Assembly (NCBI GenBank): GCA_947173915.1
Contig: CAMWGZ010000084.1
Location: forward strand, 1 to 5,376
Direction of reading: 5' to 3'
Origin: an uncultured Alistipes sp.
Lineage (GTDB): Bacteria; Bacteroidota; Bacteroidia; Bacteroidales; Rikenellaceae
Length of the DNA: 5,376 bases
The position numbers and the translations under genes are program-made. This document shows positions 1-5,376 of this stretch, piece after piece. Every line of letters begins with the position of its first letter. Positions within the stretch are counted from its first letter, which is position 1. Under the pieces are notes generated by a model. It had not been told where the DNA came from. It made no database searches and saw only the letters and a list, made by a program, of their open reading frames with translations.

Positions 1-15
1 TTTTTTCTGCGCGCA

Positions 16-555
16 ATGCGCGTTGCTATTCCGGCGATCTGTCTGATTTTCTATGCCGCGGGCTACGTGCTCTATCAAAGGACGATCGTCGCCTGGTGGC
101 TTCCTCTGGCCGCAGCGACGGCGATCGCATTGTTCTCCCTGCCCATGTTGTCCTCCCGCTGGCGGCGGCTTACCGGCTCGGAAAACGGCAGGATCAACGG
201 TTTGTGCCATCTTTGCGCCGCATGCGCCCTCTTTTACTGCGGGCTGCTCGGCTGCAACTACTGGCTGGCGGATGCCTCTTCCGCACGCAGCGAAACGGTC
301 GCCGTCGTCGGGCGGACCGAGCGGACGCGCAAGGAGTACCGTTACGTGAGGCACCACAGGAGAGTTCCGACAGGCAAAATCCTCCACTCCTATTATCTCG
401 ACGTGGTTTTCGCCGACAGCACCCGCAAAAGACTCCCCGTGTCGGGGACGCTCTACAAGAGGACGCGGACCAGGCCCGAAATCGTTTTGTCCCTGCAACG
501 GGGCTTCTTCGGATATTCCGTCATCAAGGAGTGTCCGGAAGCGAGCGTAAAATAG
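16..555 (+). CDS. Hypothetical three-segment membrane protein with a basic C-terminal domain
   Basis: I do not recognise this 179-residue protein as a named family. It has three hydrophobic stretches, at about residues 3-20, 25-45 and 62-84, followed by a hydrophilic, Arg/Lys-rich C-terminal domain (about 87-179) with alternating beta-like segments. The layout loosely recalls small DUF3592-like membrane proteins, but that is a weak analogy. The third segment is unusually rich in cysteine (C64, C67, C70, C75, C80). The start is uncertain: the reading frame stays open through the first 15 bases of the window, so the gene may begin upstream, although the chosen ATG sits sensibly just before the first hydrophobic segment. 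It ends 72 bases before the metal-binding lipoprotein gene on the same strand. A separate promoter box lies between the two, so co-transcription is possible but not required. That it is a real gene is likely, from its coherent membrane topology and its good fit between neighbours. Confidence 0.7.
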   Translation: MRVAIPAICLIFYAAGYVLYQRTIVAWWLPLAAATAIALFSLPMLSSRWRRLTGSENGRINGLCHLCAACALFYCGLLGCNYWLADASSARSETVAVVGRTERTRKEYRYVRHHRRVPTGKILHSYYLDVVFADSTRKRLPVSGTLYKRTRTRPEIVLSLQRGFFGYSVIKECPEASVK

Positions 556-556
556 T

Positions 557-564
557 TATCTTTG
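557..564 (+). promoter_or_regulatory. Bacteroidota-type -7 promoter box (TATCTTTG) for the metal transporter operon
   Basis: The eight bases match the TAnnTTTG -7 consensus used by the primary sigma factor of Bacteroidota. The box begins one base after the TAG stop of the upstream gene and lies about 64 bases before the lipoprotein start codon. Transcription would begin near 571. I see no clear TTG-type -33 element at the expected distance upstream, so this rests on the -7 box and its position. Confidence 0.55.
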
Positions 565-567
565 CCG

Positions 568-605
568 TCGCGCTCCCGGTGGAATGCTTCCGCCGGGGAG
601 TGCGG
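568..605 (+). promoter_or_regulatory. Strong hairpin in the 5' leader of the metal transporter mRNA
   Basis: Bases 568-584 pair with 588-605 around a 3-base loop (TGC). The inner part pairs GGTGGAA (578-584) with TTCCGCC (588-594), including one T-G wobble. It is continued by CCC with GGG, and then by T574-A599 and C573-G600 across a single bulged G (598). The lower stem continues to 568/605 with two more wobbles. No T-run follows directly, so it is not a canonical terminator. It sits at or just after the predicted transcription start and ends about 22 bases before the start codon. It could protect the 5' end of the mRNA or take part in regulation; the role is inference. Confidence 0.45.
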
Positions 606-627
606 GAACGAAAACAGGTTTCTTTAC

Positions 628-1491
628 ATGAAAAAAATATTGCTTTTTCCGCTTCTGGCGCTCGTGCTGCTTTGCGGGTGCCGCGACAATCGTCCCGCAG
701 GCGGGCGCGATTCGCTCTTCGTGTCGATCCTTCCGTTGAAGTCGCTCGTCGGAGAGATCGTCGGCGAGGATTTCGACATAGAGGTGCTCGTTCCGCCCGG
801 CATGAATCCGGAGAGTTTCGAGCCTTCGCCCCGGCAGATGGCGGCGCTCGACCGGGCGCAGCTGGTATTCGAGGTGGGCTGGATCGACTTCGAACAGAAC
901 CTGCTGTCGAAGTTCGAAGGTCGCGGCAAGGTTGTCGCACTGCATCGGGGAATTACCCCGATTGCCGGAAGCTGCGCGCACCTGCACGACGGACAGATGC
1001 ACCGGCACGGAATCGACCCCCACGTCTGGACCTCGCCCCGGGAGCTGCGCATCATGGCGGAAAATGCCTACCGGAGCATCCGCGAGCGCTATCCCGATTC
1101 GGTGCGCTACGGGGAGAATTACCGCCGGCTGGATGAGCGGCTGCGTCTTCTGGACGAATCGGTGGCCCGCCGCCTGCGCGAGGAGGGTCCCTCCTACTTC
1201 ATGATCTATCATCCGGCCCTGACCTACTATGCCCGTGCCTACGGCATCGAGCAGGTCGCCATCGAGCAGGACGGCAAGGAGCCTTCGGCGCGCCGGCTGG
1301 CGCAGCTGATCGACCGCGCCCGAGCGGACGGCGTGCGTTCGATCTTCTACCAGAGTCAGTTCCCCGCTTCGTCGGTCGAGGTAATCGCGGAGGATATCGG
1401 TGCGGAGAGCCTCTGCATTGATCCGCTGGCCGAAGAGGTGGTAGGCAATATCGAACGGATTACCGAACTGATAATCCGCTCCCGGCGATGA
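628..1491 (+). CDS. Zinc/manganese-type ABC transporter substrate-binding lipoprotein (ZnuA/TroA family)
   Basis: This 287-residue protein is a cluster A-I metal-binding protein that should capture Zn2+ (or Mn2+) in the periplasm for import. It begins with a lipoprotein signal peptide: a Lys-Lys N-terminus, a hydrophobic core and the lipobox LCGC, giving lipidated Cys18. Expected metal ligands are visible at H132 (in DPHVW), H195 (in YHPAL) and D265 (in CIDPL). The usual first ligand, the His of the family motif PHxYEP, is replaced by E62 (NPESFEP). Ahead of DPHVW lies a short His-rich loop with H118, H120, H125 and H127, typical of zinc-specific members. The ATG at 628 was chosen because the signal peptide starts there and CAGG lies 9 bases upstream; an in-frame TTG at 562 falls inside the promoter box. 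The gene overlaps the downstream ATPase by four bases (ATGA), implying translational coupling. The family is certain; zinc specificity is inferred from the His loop. Confidence 0.92.
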   Translation: MKKILLFPLLALVLLCGCRDNRPAGGRDSLFVSILPLKSLVGEIVGEDFDIEVLVPPGMNPESFEPSPRQMAALDRAQLVFEVGWIDFEQNLLSKFEGRGKVVALHRGITPIAGSCAHLHDGQMHRHGIDPHVWTSPRELRIMAENAYRSIRERYPDSVRYGENYRRLDERLRLLDESVARRLREEGPSYFMIYHPALTYYARAYGIEQVAIEQDGKEPSARRLAQLIDRARADGVRSIFYQSQFPASSVEVIAEDIGAESLCIDPLAEEVVGNIERITELIIRSRR

Positions 1492-2264
1492 AACGGAATG
1501 CACTCGTATCGCTTCGCAACGTCGGGGTGGCATACGACGGCCACGAGGTGTTGGAGCATGTCGATCTGGATATCTATCCCGACGATTTCCTGGGGGTTAT
1601 CGGTCCCAACGGAGGGGGCAAGACCACGCTGGTGCAGGCCATCGTGGGCAACGTTCCCTACAGCGGCTCGATAAGCTATGCGCCCGAGCTGTTCCGCGGC
1701 AGGGAGCGGCTGATCGGCTACATGCCCCAGCAGTCGGCCTTCGACCGCAACTTTCCCATTTCGGTTGCCGAGGTGGTCATGTCGGGGTTGCAGGGGCAGC
1801 GCAAGTTCTTCTCCCGCTATACCTCTCGCGACCGCAGGCGGGCCGAGGAGCTGTTGCAGGAGGCCGGGATCGGGAACATTGCCGACCGTCCCATCGGCGA
1901 GATCTCCGGCGGCCAGATGCAGCGGGCGCTGCTCTGCCGGGCGATTATCTCGGAGCCGCGTCTGCTGATCCTGGACGAGCCGGCCAATTTCGTGGACAAC
2001 CGTTTCGAAAACGAACTCTACCGCATGCTGGCCGAACTGAACCGGCGGATGGCGATCGTGATGATCTCGCACGACCTGGGAACGATCACGAGCGTGGTCC
2101 GCAACATCGTATGCGTCAATTACCACGTGCATCGCCACGATTCGAACGTCATTTCGGAGGAGCAGCTGCGCAACTACGACTGCCCCATCCAACTCATCTC
2201 GCACGGCAATATCCCCCATACGGTTCTGGGACCTCATGCGGACCACTGCGGGTGTCGGCATTAG
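1488..2264 (+). CDS. Metal ABC transporter ATP-binding protein (ZnuC/TroB-like)
   Basis: This 258-residue protein is the cytoplasmic ATPase that should drive metal import with the lipoprotein encoded just upstream. All ABC motifs are intact and in order: Walker A GPNGGGKTT (39-47), Q-loop around Q81-Q82, signature SGGQ (140-143), Walker B LLILDEP (159-165) with catalytic E164, a D-loop with D170, and the switch H195 in SHD. The sequence after Walker B (ANFVDNRFENELY) replaces the TTGVD-like stretch common in proteobacterial ZnuC. The C-terminus carries the HG-x-PH motif (H239-H244) of metal-type ATPases and ends in a Cys/His-rich tail (H250, H253, C254, C256, H258). The start codon overlaps the stop of the binding-protein gene (ATGA), so translation is probably coupled. 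No permease gene follows: a convergent mutS comes next after 117 bases. Metal-family assignment rests on the partner gene as well as on the sequence. Confidence 0.92.
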   Translation: MKRNALVSLRNVGVAYDGHEVLEHVDLDIYPDDFLGVIGPNGGGKTTLVQAIVGNVPYSGSISYAPELFRGRERLIGYMPQQSAFDRNFPISVAEVVMSGLQGQRKFFSRYTSRDRRRAEELLQEAGIGNIADRPIGEISGGQMQRALLCRAIISEPRLLILDEPANFVDNRFENELYRMLAELNRRMAIVMISHDLGTITSVVRNIVCVNYHVHRHDSNVISEEQLRNYDCPIQLISHGNIPHTVLGPHADHCGCRH

Positions 2265-2282
2265 CCGCGCGTCTGCGTGCGG
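2265..2282 (+). terminator. GC-rich hairpin just after the ATPase gene, possible weak terminator
   Basis: CCGCGCG (2265-2271) pairs with CGTGCGG (2276-2282) around a 4-base TCTG loop, with one G-T wobble. It starts at the base after the stop codon. There is no T-run after it, so it does not meet the usual test for an intrinsic terminator. It could slow polymerase or protect the 3' end. The rest of the gap up to 2381 shows only a small CCGCT/AGCGG stem (2301-2313) and no coding signal in the plus frames. Confidence 0.25.
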
Positions 2283-2381
2283 AGCCGATAGAGAGCATCC
2301 CCGCTGCCAGCGGTAACCCGTCCGCAGCGCGGCGTGCCTTGCGTGTCGCCGCCCGTCCTCTTCCGTCCGGAGAACGATTTG

Positions 2382-5048
2382 CTATAATCCGGTTATTCTC
2401 TTGATTTCGTTGAGTTTGTTGAGCGCTTCGATCGGAGTGAGCGAATTTATGTCGAGTCCCTTGATCTGGTCACGGATCTGAATCAGAACGGGGTCGTCGA
2501 GCTGGAACATCGAAAGCTGCATCCCCTGCGGCTGTTCCGCTTGTCCGATCGCTTCGCGGACACCCGGCGACGGTTTGCGGTCGCGGCACCGGGGGCTCTT
2601 GCTCGGCACGATCTCGTGGGTGCCGTACACCTGCTCCAGGTTTCGGAGAATCTCCTCCGCACGCGAGACGATCGAGCCGGGCATGCCGGCCATGCGGGCC
2701 ACGTGGATACCGAACGAGTGCTCCGTGCCGCCGCGTTCGAGCTTGCGCAGGAAGACGATCGCCTTATCGACCTCCTTGACGCTGACGTGGTAGTTCTTCA
2801 CGCGGGGGCACATCTGCTCCATCTCGTTGAGTTCGTGGTAGTGGGTGGCGAAGAGGGTCTTCGCCCGTGCCGTCGGGTGGTTGTGCAGGTATTCGACCAT
2901 CGCCCAGGCGATCGAAATGCCGTCGTAGGTGCTCGTTCCCCGGCCGATCTCGTCGAGCAGGACGATGCTGCGGTCCGAGACGTTGTTCAGGATGCTGGCC
3001 GATTCGAGCATCTCGACCATGAAGGTCGATTCGCCCTGCGAAATGTTGTCCGAGGCCCCTACCCGGGTAAAGATCTTATCGACTACTCCGATATGCGCCG
3101 CCTCGGCGGGTACGAACGATCCCATCTGGGCCATCAGGATGATGAGTGCCGTCTGGCGCAGCAGGGCCGACTTACCCGACATGTTGGGACCGGTAATCAT
3201 CACGATCTGCTGCTCCTTGTCGTCGAGCAGGATGTCGTTGGGAATGTACTCCTCGCCCACTGCCAGGAGCGTCTCGATGACCGGATGCCGTCCCCGCCGG
3301 ATCTCGATGCGCGTGCCGTCGTCGAGCGTCGGACGCACGTAGCCGCGCTCCCGGGCGATGCGTGCGAACGATTGCAGGCAGTCGATGCGTGCCACGACCG
3401 CCGCGTCGCGCAGCAAGGCTCCCAGCGAGCCGACGATGTACCGGAGCAGTTCGCCGTAGATCCGCTGCTCGATCAGCAGCATCTTCTCCTCCGCTCCGAG
3501 GATCTTCTCCTCGTACTCCTTCAGCTCTTCGGTAATGTAGCGCTCGGCGTTGGCCAGCGTCTGCTTGCGGATCCACTCCCCGGGAACCTTGTCCTTGTGG
3601 GTGTTGCGTACCTCTATATAGTATCCGAATACGTTGTTGTAGCTGATCTTGAGCGGAATGCCCGTCCGTTCGCTTTCGCGCTGCTGGATTCTCGCGAGCA
3701 GGTCCCTGCCGTGCAGGGCGATGCGGCGCAGGTCGTCCAGCTCGGCATCGACACCGTCGGCGATCACGCCGCCCTTCTGTATCTGGTTGTTCTGCGGGTC
3801 GGGATAGACTTCGCGCGCGATGCGCTCGCGCACCTCCGCCAGCAGATCGAGGCGGCCGGCTATCTCATGCAGCCGCTCCTCCGCCGTCGATTCCAGGATC
3901 GTTCTGAGCATCTCGATCGCCGTCAGGGAGTTCTTCAGCTGGACGATCTCCCGGGGCGTGACCCGTGCCGCTGCGATGCGCGAGGCGATGCGCTCCAGAT
4001 CGCCGATCTGGGCGATCTGCTCGGCAACGGCCTCCGCCAGCTCCGCATCGTCGTAAAACCGCTGCAAGATATCGAGCAGCTCCTCGATCCGGGACACATC
4101 CTTGATCGGCATGGCAATCCAGCGCTTGAGCAGCCGCCCGCCCATCGGCGTGCAGGTGCGGTCCATCACGTCGGCGAAGGAGCACTTCTCGCGAGAACCG
4201 TTCGAGGAGAAGAGTTCCAGGTTGCGGATGGTAAACTTATCGACCCACACGTACTCCTCCTGATCTATGCGGGCGATCGAGGCGATGTGGGCCGTATTGC
4301 GGTGTTCGGTAAATTCGAGGTAGTAGAGGATGGCTCCGGCCGCGGAGATGCCGCTGCCGAAGTGCTCCACGCCGAATCCCTTGAGCGACCGGGTGCCGAA
4401 CTGCTTGCAGAGCTTGTCGCGGTTGATCGCCTCCGAGAAGACCCATTCGTCGAGCCGGTAGGTGTAGTGGCGGTTGCCGAACGCATCGGAGAAACGGTCC
4501 TCCCACCCGCGCTGGTAGATGATCTCCTTCGGCGCGAGGTTGGAGATCAGCTTGTCGATGTAGGCATCGGACCCTTCGGCGGCGTAGAACTCGCCGGTCG
4601 AAATGTCGAGAAAGGCGGCTCCGGTGTTCTTCTTGCCGAAATAGACCGCTGCGAGAAACGTATTTTCCTTATTGGCCAGGATGTTGTCCCCCAGGACGAC
4701 TCCCGGGGTAACCAGCTCGATCACGCCGCGCTTGACCAGCCCCTTGACCGTCTTGGGGTCTTCGAGCTGCTCGCAGATGGCCACACGCTCGCCGGCCCGC
4801 ACGAGTTTGGGCAGGTAGGTGTCGATCGCGTGGTAGGGAAAGCCCGCCAGTTCGACGAACGTCGCCGCGCCGTTGGCCCGGCGGGTCAAGGTAATTCCCA
4901 GAATCCCGCTCGCCTTGATCGCGTCGTCGCCGAAAGTTTCGTAGAAATCCCCCACCCGGAAAAGGAGTATCGCATCGGGATGCACCGCCTTGATTGCGTA
5001 ATACTGCTTCATCAGCGGGGTTTCGACATATTTCTTTTCTACAGCCAT
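2382..5048 (-). CDS. mutS: DNA mismatch repair ATPase MutS
   Basis: MutS scans DNA as a clamp, binds mismatches and small loops, and recruits MutL in an ATP-dependent way. The 888-residue protein has every part of the family in order. The N-terminal mismatch-recognition domain contains GDFYETF, with intercalating F35 and E37. Connector, core and clamp regions follow, with family stretches such as [11 protein letters not shown]. The ATPase domain has Walker A GPNMSGKS (620-627, K626), Walker B LLDE (697-700), the GRGTS motif (702-706) and the ATHYHEL switch. After the helix-turn-helix-like [13 protein letters not shown] segment comes a variable linker (about 810-843). QLSMF (844-848) matches the beta-clamp-binding motif, and the protein ends in the small C-terminal tetramerisation helices ([10 protein letters not shown]). 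The start is well fixed: an in-frame stop lies seven codons upstream (5067-5069) with no other good start between. The gene has its own -7 box and runs convergently towards the metal transporter genes. Length and motifs are normal for MutS1; nothing is broken. Confidence 0.98.
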   Translation of the reverse strand: MAVEKKYVETPLMKQYYAIKAVHPDAILLFRVGDFYETFGDDAIKASGILGITLTRRANGAATFVELAGFPYHAIDTYLPKLVRAGERVAICEQLEDPKTVKGLVKRGVIELVTPGVVLGDNILANKENTFLAAVYFGKKNTGAAFLDISTGEFYAAEGSDAYIDKLISNLAPKEIIYQRGWEDRFSDAFGNRHYTYRLDEWVFSEAINRDKLCKQFGTRSLKGFGVEHFGSGISAAGAILYYLEFTEHRNTAHIASIARIDQEEYVWVDKFTIRNLELFSSNGSREKCSFADVMDRTCTPMGGRLLKRWIAMPIKDVSRIEELLDILQRFYDDAELAEAVAEQIAQIGDLERIASRIAAARVTPREIVQLKNSLTAIEMLRTILESTAEERLHEIAGRLDLLAEVRERIAREVYPDPQNNQIQKGGVIADGVDAELDDLRRIALHGRDLLARIQQRESERTGIPLKISYNNVFGYYIEVRNTHKDKVPGEWIRKQTLANAERYITEELKEYEEKILGAEEKMLLIEQRIYGELLRYIVGSLGALLRDAAVVARIDCLQSFARIARERGYVRPTLDDGTRIEIRRGRHPVIETLLAVGEEYIPNDILLDDKEQQIVMITGPNMSGKSALLRQTALIILMAQMGSFVPAEAAHIGVVDKIFTRVGASDNISQGESTFMVEMLESASILNNVSDRSIVLLDEIGRGTSTYDGISIAWAMVEYLHNHPTARAKTLFATHYHELNEMEQMCPRVKNYHVSVKEVDKAIVFLRKLERGGTEHSFGIHVARMAGMPGSIVSRAEEILRNLEQVYGTHEIVPSKSPRCRDRKPSPGVREAIGQAEQPQGMQLSMFQLDDPVLIQIRDQIKGLDINSLTPIEALNKLNEIKRITGL

Positions 5049-5078
5049 CTGCTCGTCAATATAGGTTCAAATACCAAA

Positions 5079-5086
5079 CAAAGGTA
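5079..5086 (-). promoter_or_regulatory. Bacteroidota-type -7 promoter box (TACCTTTG) for mutS
   Basis: Read on the minus strand, these bases give TACCTTTG, a full match to TAnnTTTG. They lie about 30 bases before the mutS start codon, which would give a short leader of roughly 25 bases. A T-rich stretch lies a few bases further upstream, but I see no clear -33 TTG. The Shine-Dalgarno is weak (GACGAGCAG directly before ATG), as is common in this phylum. Confidence 0.6.
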
Positions 5087-5230
5087 CGAAAAAATCCGGA
5101 ATCCGCCGATGCGCGGACACCCGTTATTTTACTTTTATTGTATCCTTGCAATGGATGGAAAAGGGCCGGAGTCCGGCGGCGGAGTTTCTGCGGCGGCTGG
5201 GTTGCGGATCGGGAGGCGGGGTTACACTGG

Positions 5231-5239
5231 CCCCCCCCC
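5231..5239. repeat. Run of nine C (homopolymer) in the mutS/tRNA-Asp intergenic region
   Basis: Nine consecutive C bases lie between the mutS promoter and the tRNA-Asp terminator. No believable gene spans the run, so a change in its length would not alter a protein here. The surrounding intergenic stretch (5087-5288) is otherwise GC-rich. It contains a small inverted repeat (GCCGGA-G-TCCGGC, 5165-5177) and no convincing coding sequence. Confidence 0.8.
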
Positions 5240-5288
5240 ACCTTTCCCGGATGGGTGCGGGCTGCCGTTGCCGGGCGGAGGTAAATGC

Positions 5289-5320
5289 AAAAAAGGAAGT
5301 CCTTGCGAACTTCCTTTTTT
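5289..5320 (-). terminator. Intrinsic terminator of the tRNA-Asp gene, usable in both directions
   Basis: AAAAAAGGAAGT (5289-5300) is perfectly complementary to ACTTCCTTTTTT (5309-5320), giving a 12-bp stem with an 8-base loop. Read on the minus strand it directly follows the tRNA and ends in six T. The same A and T tracts give a T-run on the plus strand too, so it could also stop rightward transcripts. Base 5320 is shared with the final A of the tRNA CCA end. Confidence 0.9.
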
Positions 5321-5376
5321 GGCGGTATGGACGGGACTCGAACCCGCGACCCCCTGCGTGACAGGCAGGTATTCTA
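5320..5376 (-). tRNA. tRNA-Asp (anticodon GTC), 5' part beyond the window edge
   Basis: On the minus strand the sequence gives the 3' 57 bases of a tRNA. The anticodon stem CCTGC/GCAGG closes the loop CTGTCAC, with anticodon GTC for aspartate. The T-arm is GCGGG-TTCGAGT-CCCGT. The acceptor 3' strand CCATACC is followed by discriminator G and an encoded CCA (5320-5322). The anticodon and T arms closely match bacterial tRNA-Asp as I recall it. About 20 bases (the 5' acceptor strand and most of the D-arm) lie past the right edge; the missing 5' strand should read GGTATGG. An apparent plus-strand peptide ending in a GRDSNPRPPA-like sequence is only the antisense of this tRNA. Confidence 0.96.

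Noticed and set aside
562..627. Upstream TTG start extending the binding protein by 22 residues
   Set aside because: The TTG lies inside the promoter -7 box, and the extension would bury the lipoprotein signal peptide that starts at 628.
96..1136. 346-residue plus-strand frame spanning the hypothetical gene and half of the lipoprotein gene
   Set aside because: It overlaps two better-supported genes and the promoter between them. The product is Arg/Ala-rich with no membrane or signal features.
556..1533. 325-residue open frame on the minus strand opposite the binding-protein gene
   Set aside because: It is antisense to a well-supported lipoprotein gene. Long shadow frames are expected in GC-rich coding DNA, and the translation shows no family motif.
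1356..2261. 301-residue open frame on the minus strand opposite the ATPase gene
   Set aside because: It is antisense to an ATPase with all ABC motifs intact; its His/Asp/Val/Arg-rich composition is that of a shadow frame.
2111..2404. Plus-strand frame across the ATPase end and the convergent gap, considered as a permease remnant
   Set aside because: It is Ala/Arg/Pro-rich, has no hydrophobic spans and ends after 97 residues, so it does not resemble a permease.
5165..5177. Inverted repeat GCCGGA-G-TCCGGC as a terminator or operator
   Set aside because: The hairpin would have only 5 pairs and lacks a proper T-run; there is no gene it obviously controls.
5146..5361. 71-residue plus-strand frame reaching into the tRNA
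   Set aside because: It runs through the terminator and the antisense of the tRNA; the GRDSNPRP-type ending is a well-known spurious translation of tRNA genes.

Overview
The window looks like chromosomal DNA from a GC-rich member of the Bacteroidota, most plausibly an Alistipes-like gut bacterium. The pointers are Bacteroidota-type promoter -7 boxes (TAnnTTTG) ahead of the metal-transport genes and of mutS, weak Shine-Dalgarno sequences, and the general character of the MutS and metal-binding proteins. The genus is an inference; the phylum is better supported.

Layout, left to right. A small unrecognised membrane protein (16-555, +, possibly extended beyond the left edge) is followed by a TATCTTTG promoter box. 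Next come two translationally coupled genes: a zinc/manganese-type ABC transporter lipoprotein (628-1491, +) and its ATPase (1488-2264, +), which overlap by ATGA. About 117 bases of non-coding sequence then separate these from the convergent mutS (2382-5048, -), a full-length DNA mismatch-repair ATPase with its own -7 box just upstream of its start. To the right of mutS lies a roughly 240-base intergenic stretch with a run of nine C. It ends in a perfect 12-bp terminator hairpin that serves a tRNA-Asp (GTC) gene on the minus strand, which is cut by the right edge.

How the genes work together. The lipoprotein should capture a divalent metal (probably Zn2+) in the periplasm, and the ATPase should power its import across the inner membrane. 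The membrane permease that normally completes such an operon is not present here, because mutS occupies the next position in opposite orientation. MutS and tRNA-Asp are housekeeping genes with no evident link to metal uptake.

The window is mostly ordinary core genome and I see no new defence or mobile system. The points worth a second look are the missing permease, a strong hairpin covering the start of the predicted transporter mRNA, a substituted metal ligand in the binding protein, the Cys/His tail of the ATPase, and the very compact tRNA/terminator junction.
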